From contig JBGPJM010000097.1 of assembly GCA_041485385.1 (NCBI GenBank), positions 1 to 16,724 of the forward strand: 16,724 nucleotides of DNA, read 5' to 3'. Below the pieces are notes generated by a model. It saw only the letters and a list, made by a program, of their open reading frames with translations. It did no database searches and was not told the origin of the DNA. Positions within the stretch are counted from its first letter, which is position 1; each line of letters begins with the position of its first letter. The position numbers and the translations under genes are program-made. This DNA is from JBGPJM01 sp041485385. GTDB taxonomy: Bacteria > Planctomycetota > Phycisphaerae > Phycisphaerales > UBA1924. Of this stretch, positions 13,973 through 16,724 are shown piece after piece.

Positions 13973-15045
13973 TCCGTCTTTCTCGCCATCTGCACTGACC
14001 GCGCCGTCACGGTGACGTCGATGCCGTGCCAGTCGAACCGGCGGGGCTCCTGCTGTCGATCCCGCACCGCCCGAACCACCTGGTCAATGTGCCTGCCCCC
14101 CAGCCGGTCAGCGCCGCGCCCGGCCATCAACACACCCGCGGCTCGCCGGAAGAGCGAGCCCAGCACGATCATCCGCTCATCCCGCAGCGCGTCCCGCTCC
14201 CAGATGAAGTCCGCGGGGCCGTCGGCGCCCGCGCGGGCCAGAAGCCGGTCCACACGGTCCTGCACGAGCCCGGCGACATCCCGCATCAGCGCGGCCGTGC
14301 GCGACACCCGCTTCTCCACGCCCGGACGGAGCGCTGCCAAGTCCCGGGCCACGCCGTGCCTGAGCGCTGCCCGGAGATGGGCACGGTCTTTGTTGGTGGC
14401 ATCCACCCGCCAGACCCACCCTGCCTCGCGGCAGATGCGCTCGCAGTCGGCCCGGGTCACGCCCAGCATCGGCCGCAGCAGCCACACGCCCGCATCACCC
14501 TCCCCGTCGCCCCGGGCCAACCGCCGCTGGCGCGCCACACCCCGCAGCCCGTCAGGGCCCGCCCCCCGCACCAGCCCCATGAGGACCGATTCCAGCTGGT
14601 CGTCGGCGTGGTGCCCCGTCGCGACGAATCCGATCCCCCGCTCCGCCGCCAGAACCCCCAGCGCACGGTACCTGAGTCGTCTGGCCAGCGCCTCGGCGTT
14701 GTCCTTCTTCCCCTTCACGGAGACCGCGGCGTCGGCGAACTCCAGCCCCAGCGCCGCCGCCAGCCCCCGGACCGAGTCGCGGTCCGCCATCGCCTCCGCG
14801 GCCGCGCGCATGTCGTGCATGACATGCCCGACGACGATCTTGTCCGTCGCCGCGGCCAAGGCCAGCACCAGGGCCGACGAATCTGCGCCCCCCGAGCAGG
14901 CCACGAGCGTCCGCTCGCCCGGCCCGGCCCGCTCCCCTTCGGGCGAAGTGAGCGTCCGCCAAGCCCTGATCACCGTCGCCACGGCGGGGTCGCGTCGAGA
15001 CGGACGCACGAGCAGCGAACGGTCTTTGCCACGGCCAGTTTTCAT
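13969..15045 (-). CDS. tilS: tRNA(Ile)-lysidine synthase
   Basis: TilS attaches lysine to C34 of the CAU-anticodon tRNA-Ile, converting it to read AUA. The ATP-pyrophosphatase (PP-loop) motif SGGADSSAL is at 51-59 from the ATG at 15045. GHHADDQLESVLMGLVRGAG (144-163) matches the family's HHxDDQxET segment with Ser for Thr, and LLRPMLGVTR and VDATNKD fit later family motifs. The 358 residues are shorter than the E. coli enzyme (432), so part of the C-terminal tRNA-recognition region looks reduced. I preferred the ATG at 15045 to one at 15123, because the longer form would run across the divergent gene's start and adds nothing family-like. No clear RBS is seen. The stop overlaps the start of the pseudo-receiver gene. 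Confidence 0.92.
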   Translation of the reverse strand: MKTGRGKDRSLLVRPSRRDPAVATVIRAWRTLTSPEGERAGPGERTLVACSGGADSSALVLALAAATDKIVVGHVMHDMRAAAEAMADRDSVRGLAAALGLEFADAAVSVKGKKDNAEALARRLRYRALGVLAAERGIGFVATGHHADDQLESVLMGLVRGAGPDGLRGVARQRRLARGDGEGDAGVWLLRPMLGVTRADCERICREAGWVWRVDATNKDRAHLRAALRHGVARDLAALRPGVEKRVSRTAALMRDVAGLVQDRVDRLLARAGADGPADFIWERDALRDERMIVLGSLFRRAAGVLMAGRGADRLGGRHIDQVVRAVRDRQQEPRRFDWHGIDVTVTARSVQMARKTE

Positions 15046-15101
15046 CGACTGATCATATTCGCGCCGATAACTCCAAAAACAGACGTCGAGGGTCTCAACG
15101 G

Positions 15102-15695
15102 ATGAGCGCATCGATGTTTGCAATCCCGGGTGTTCTGTGCGCCGACGGTCTGACCGACGGCCTAGGGGTGCCGCTGCTGATCGCCATCGGCCTGACCATC
15201 GCAGGTGCTGTTCTCTTCGTCATCGCCGGACTCACGGCGCTGGGCCGAGCCCGCGCCGCGAAAAGGACGCCGAGTCCCGGTGAACATGCCGACGCCGCCG
15301 AGGCCCGCCTCGCGGCAGTCCGCAACGACGGCGAGGACCTTGCGCAGATCCTGGCGGAGCGGCTCGACGAGAAAGCCGAGCGGATCGAGCGCCTGCTGCA
15401 CCGCGCCGACGACCGGCTTCTCCGCCTCGAGGCCGCCCTGGACATGGAGGGGAATTGCCCGCAGGCTCCGCCGGAGACGGCCCGCTGGCAGCCCGCCGCC
15501 CCGCGGGCCCTTGTTGAGCCGAAACCGCCCGCGCGGAATCCCCCGGCCCGCCCCTCCCCCGCCACGGGCGCCGATGCTCTCACTCGCAAGGTGTACGCGC
15601 TGGCCGACCAGGGCCAGACTCCCGTGCAGATCGCCAAGGCACTCAATCAGGCGCCGGGCACCGTTCAGCTCATGCTGGCCCTCCGGCGCGTGTAG
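15102..15695 (+). CDS. Membrane-anchored coiled-coil protein with HTH-like C-terminus
   Basis: No named gene is recognised. The 197 residues divide into clear parts. A short N-terminus is followed by one hydrophobic helix at about 22-47 (VPLLIAIGLTIAGAVLFVIA). Residues 63-115 form a charged, coiled-coil-like segment (LAQILAERLDEKAERIERLL), and 120-155 is a Pro/Ala-rich linker. The C-terminal 40 residues (KVYALADQGQTPVQIAKALN, then QAPGTVQLMLALRRV) resemble a small helix-turn-helix, as in some membrane-anchored DUF6115/DUF2802-like proteins; that comparison is from memory. GAGGG (15088-15092) lies nine bases before the ATG. It is divergent from tilS across 56 bases, which must hold both promoters. 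Orientation in the membrane and DNA binding are inferences. Confidence 0.75.
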   Translation: MSASMFAIPGVLCADGLTDGLGVPLLIAIGLTIAGAVLFVIAGLTALGRARAAKRTPSPGEHADAAEARLAAVRNDGEDLAQILAERLDEKAERIERLLHRADDRLLRLEAALDMEGNCPQAPPETARWQPAAPRALVEPKPPARNPPARPSPATGADALTRKVYALADQGQTPVQIAKALNQAPGTVQLMLALRRV

Positions 15696-15754
15696 CCGAG
15701 TTGGCCCTACAAGGCCCGACGCCGCACCCGAGCACGGGAGTCCGCCGACGTGAG

Positions 15755-16724
15755 TCAGCCGCGGCCGGCTCTCCGCGCCAGCGCATTGAGGCACAGTACT
15801 TCGAACATCACGTGCCCGGCCAAGAGCGAGGTGATCCCCGCGACGTCGCGATCGGGAAGCACCTCAACCACGTCCGCGCCGATGACGTCCAATCCTCGCC
15901 CGGCGCGGGCAAGGTGCCGAATCAGGCCGAACGCCTCGGCGGAGGTGAAGCCGCCGATGCTGGGCGTGCCGGTGCCGGGCGCGAACGCGGGGTCGACGCA
16001 GTCGATATCGAAGGTGACATAGACCGGCTGGTCACTCAGCCGCGCGAGGAACGCATCGATGGTCTTCACTCCCTCGCTGCGCCACCGCTGGTACGTGACG
16101 AGGGTGACTCCGTTGTCGCGCGCATAATCCAAGTCTGTCCCCGCGTTGATCGGGCCCTTGATGCCGATCGAGAGCATGCTCCGCGGGTTGAGGATCCCGT
16201 CTTCTACGGCGCGCCGGAACGGCGAGGCGTGCGACCACTTCTCGCCGCCGGTCATGTCGATGGTGTCGAGGTGGCTGTCGAAATGAACCAGCGCCAGGCC
16301 GCCCGCGGGGCGTCCGCGCAGCTCCCACGTCGCCTTCATGTTGGCGTAAGCGATGGAGTGGTCGCCGCCCACCGCCATGAGCCGCGCGCCCTTTTCACGT
16401 TGACCGATACCGACGGCAAACTCGCTGACACTGTCGAGCGTCCCTTTGAGCGCGAACGGCTTGATCGGCGCATCACCGGCGTCCGCCAGGCTCAGCACGT
16501 CGCAGATGTTCACGCCGTGCTCGATCGAGTACGGCTTGACGTATTGCGAGGCCTCCCTGATCGCCCGCGGCCCGAATCTCGCCCCCGGCCTGAACGTCAC
16601 CCCGGCATCGAACGGCACGCCGTAGATCACCCAGTCCACAGGACGGTTCTCGGGGGCCACCGCCTCCAGCATCGGGTAGCGGCAGAACGTGCACAGACCC
16701 GCGAACCGCGGCGTCACCCTCGCG
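15755..16724 (-). CDS. speB: Ureohydrolase of the arginase/agmatinase family (probably 5' partial)
   Basis: These binuclear Mn enzymes hydrolyse guanidino compounds to urea and an amine; agmatine to putrescine is the best-known reaction of the SpeB group. Counted from the GTG at 16717, metal-ligand motifs are GGDHS (118-122, His 120), HFDSHLDT (145-152; Asp 147, His 149, Asp 151) and TFDIDCVDPAFAPGTGTPSI (235-254; Asp 237, Asp 239). GVPFDAGVTFRPGARFGPRAIR matches the agmatinase N-terminal signature. The usual DAHxD appears as DSHLD, so the substrate (agmatine, guanidinobutyrate or another guanidine) is open. The frame remains open to the window edge. Family members often have 10-20 residues before RFAG, so the true start may be outside. 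It is convergent with the preceding plus-strand gene. Confidence 0.9.
   Translation of the reverse strand, partial: ARVTPRFAGLCTFCRYPMLEAVAPENRPVDWVIYGVPFDAGVTFRPGARFGPRAIREASQYVKPYSIEHGVNICDVLSLADAGDAPIKPFALKGTLDSVSEFAVGIGQREKGARLMAVGGDHSIAYANMKATWELRGRPAGGLALVHFDSHLDTIDMTGGEKWSHASPFRRAVEDGILNPRSMLSIGIKGPINAGTDLDYARDNGVTLVTYQRWRSEGVKTIDAFLARLSDQPVYVTFDIDCVDPAFAPGTGTPSIGGFTSAEAFGLIRHLARAGRGLDVIGADVVEVLPDRDVAGITSLLAGHVMFEVLCLNALARRAGRG

Noticed and set aside
13517..15052. A 511-codon plus-strand frame opposite tilS and the pseudo-receiver gene
   Set aside because: Ser/Arg/Ala-rich shadow frame. The minus-strand TilS motifs are decisive.

Overview
The window is a GC-rich bacterial chromosome segment of mostly housekeeping genes on both strands. 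It carries a Kdo-activation gene, so the host probably makes lipopolysaccharide and has an outer membrane. It also carries heme O and copper-delivery genes for a haem-copper oxidase, an M1 aminopeptidase with a HEAT-repeat tail, a degenerate receiver protein and an IS66-type element. This mix would suit a member of the Planctomycetes (perhaps Phycisphaerae), but that placement is an impression from gene content, not a proof.

Layout. 1-1821 (+): 3' part of an M1 metallo-aminopeptidase, ending one base from the convergent kdsB. 1823-4195 (-): a TPR protein followed by kdsB, probably one transcript. 4409-6646 (+): def, fmt and a small HEXXH protein whose GTG start overlaps the fmt stop; def and fmt form the N-terminal formylation/deformylation pair. 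6648-6721 (-): tRNA-Arg(TCT), preceded by long G-runs on its own strand. 6922-8702 (+): ctaB (heme O synthase) and a SCO-type copper chaperone.

8787-11477 is the accessory part. An ECF sigma factor gene on the minus strand has lower GC than its surroundings. A 1523-bp IS66-family element sits immediately upstream of its start codon. The element has 23-bp inverted repeats (19 matches, beginning GTA) and a perfect 8-bp target duplication, TCGCCATC, which contains the sigma factor's ATG. The native upstream region and RBS of the sigma gene now lie about 1.5 kb away, on the far side of the element. The transposase is itself broken into two overlapping frames, with a full-length Shine-Dalgarno sequence at the junction. 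Near its 3' end the sigma gene changes coding frame, which points to a frameshift or to an overlapping small gene.

11478-12071 (+) is an unrecognised ORF with a terminator-like hairpin inside it. 12225-15045 (-): tilS, a pseudo-receiver protein coupled to it by an ATGA overlap, then an M24 aminopeptidase P. 15102-15695 (+), divergent from tilS, encodes a membrane-anchored coiled-coil protein with an HTH-like C-terminus. 15755 to the window end (-) is a manganese ureohydrolase (agmatinase family), possibly cut at its 5' end.

The most notable signal is the precisely resolved IS insertion at the sigma factor start codon and its effects on both sides. I saw no CRISPR array, toxin-antitoxin pair or obvious defence system.
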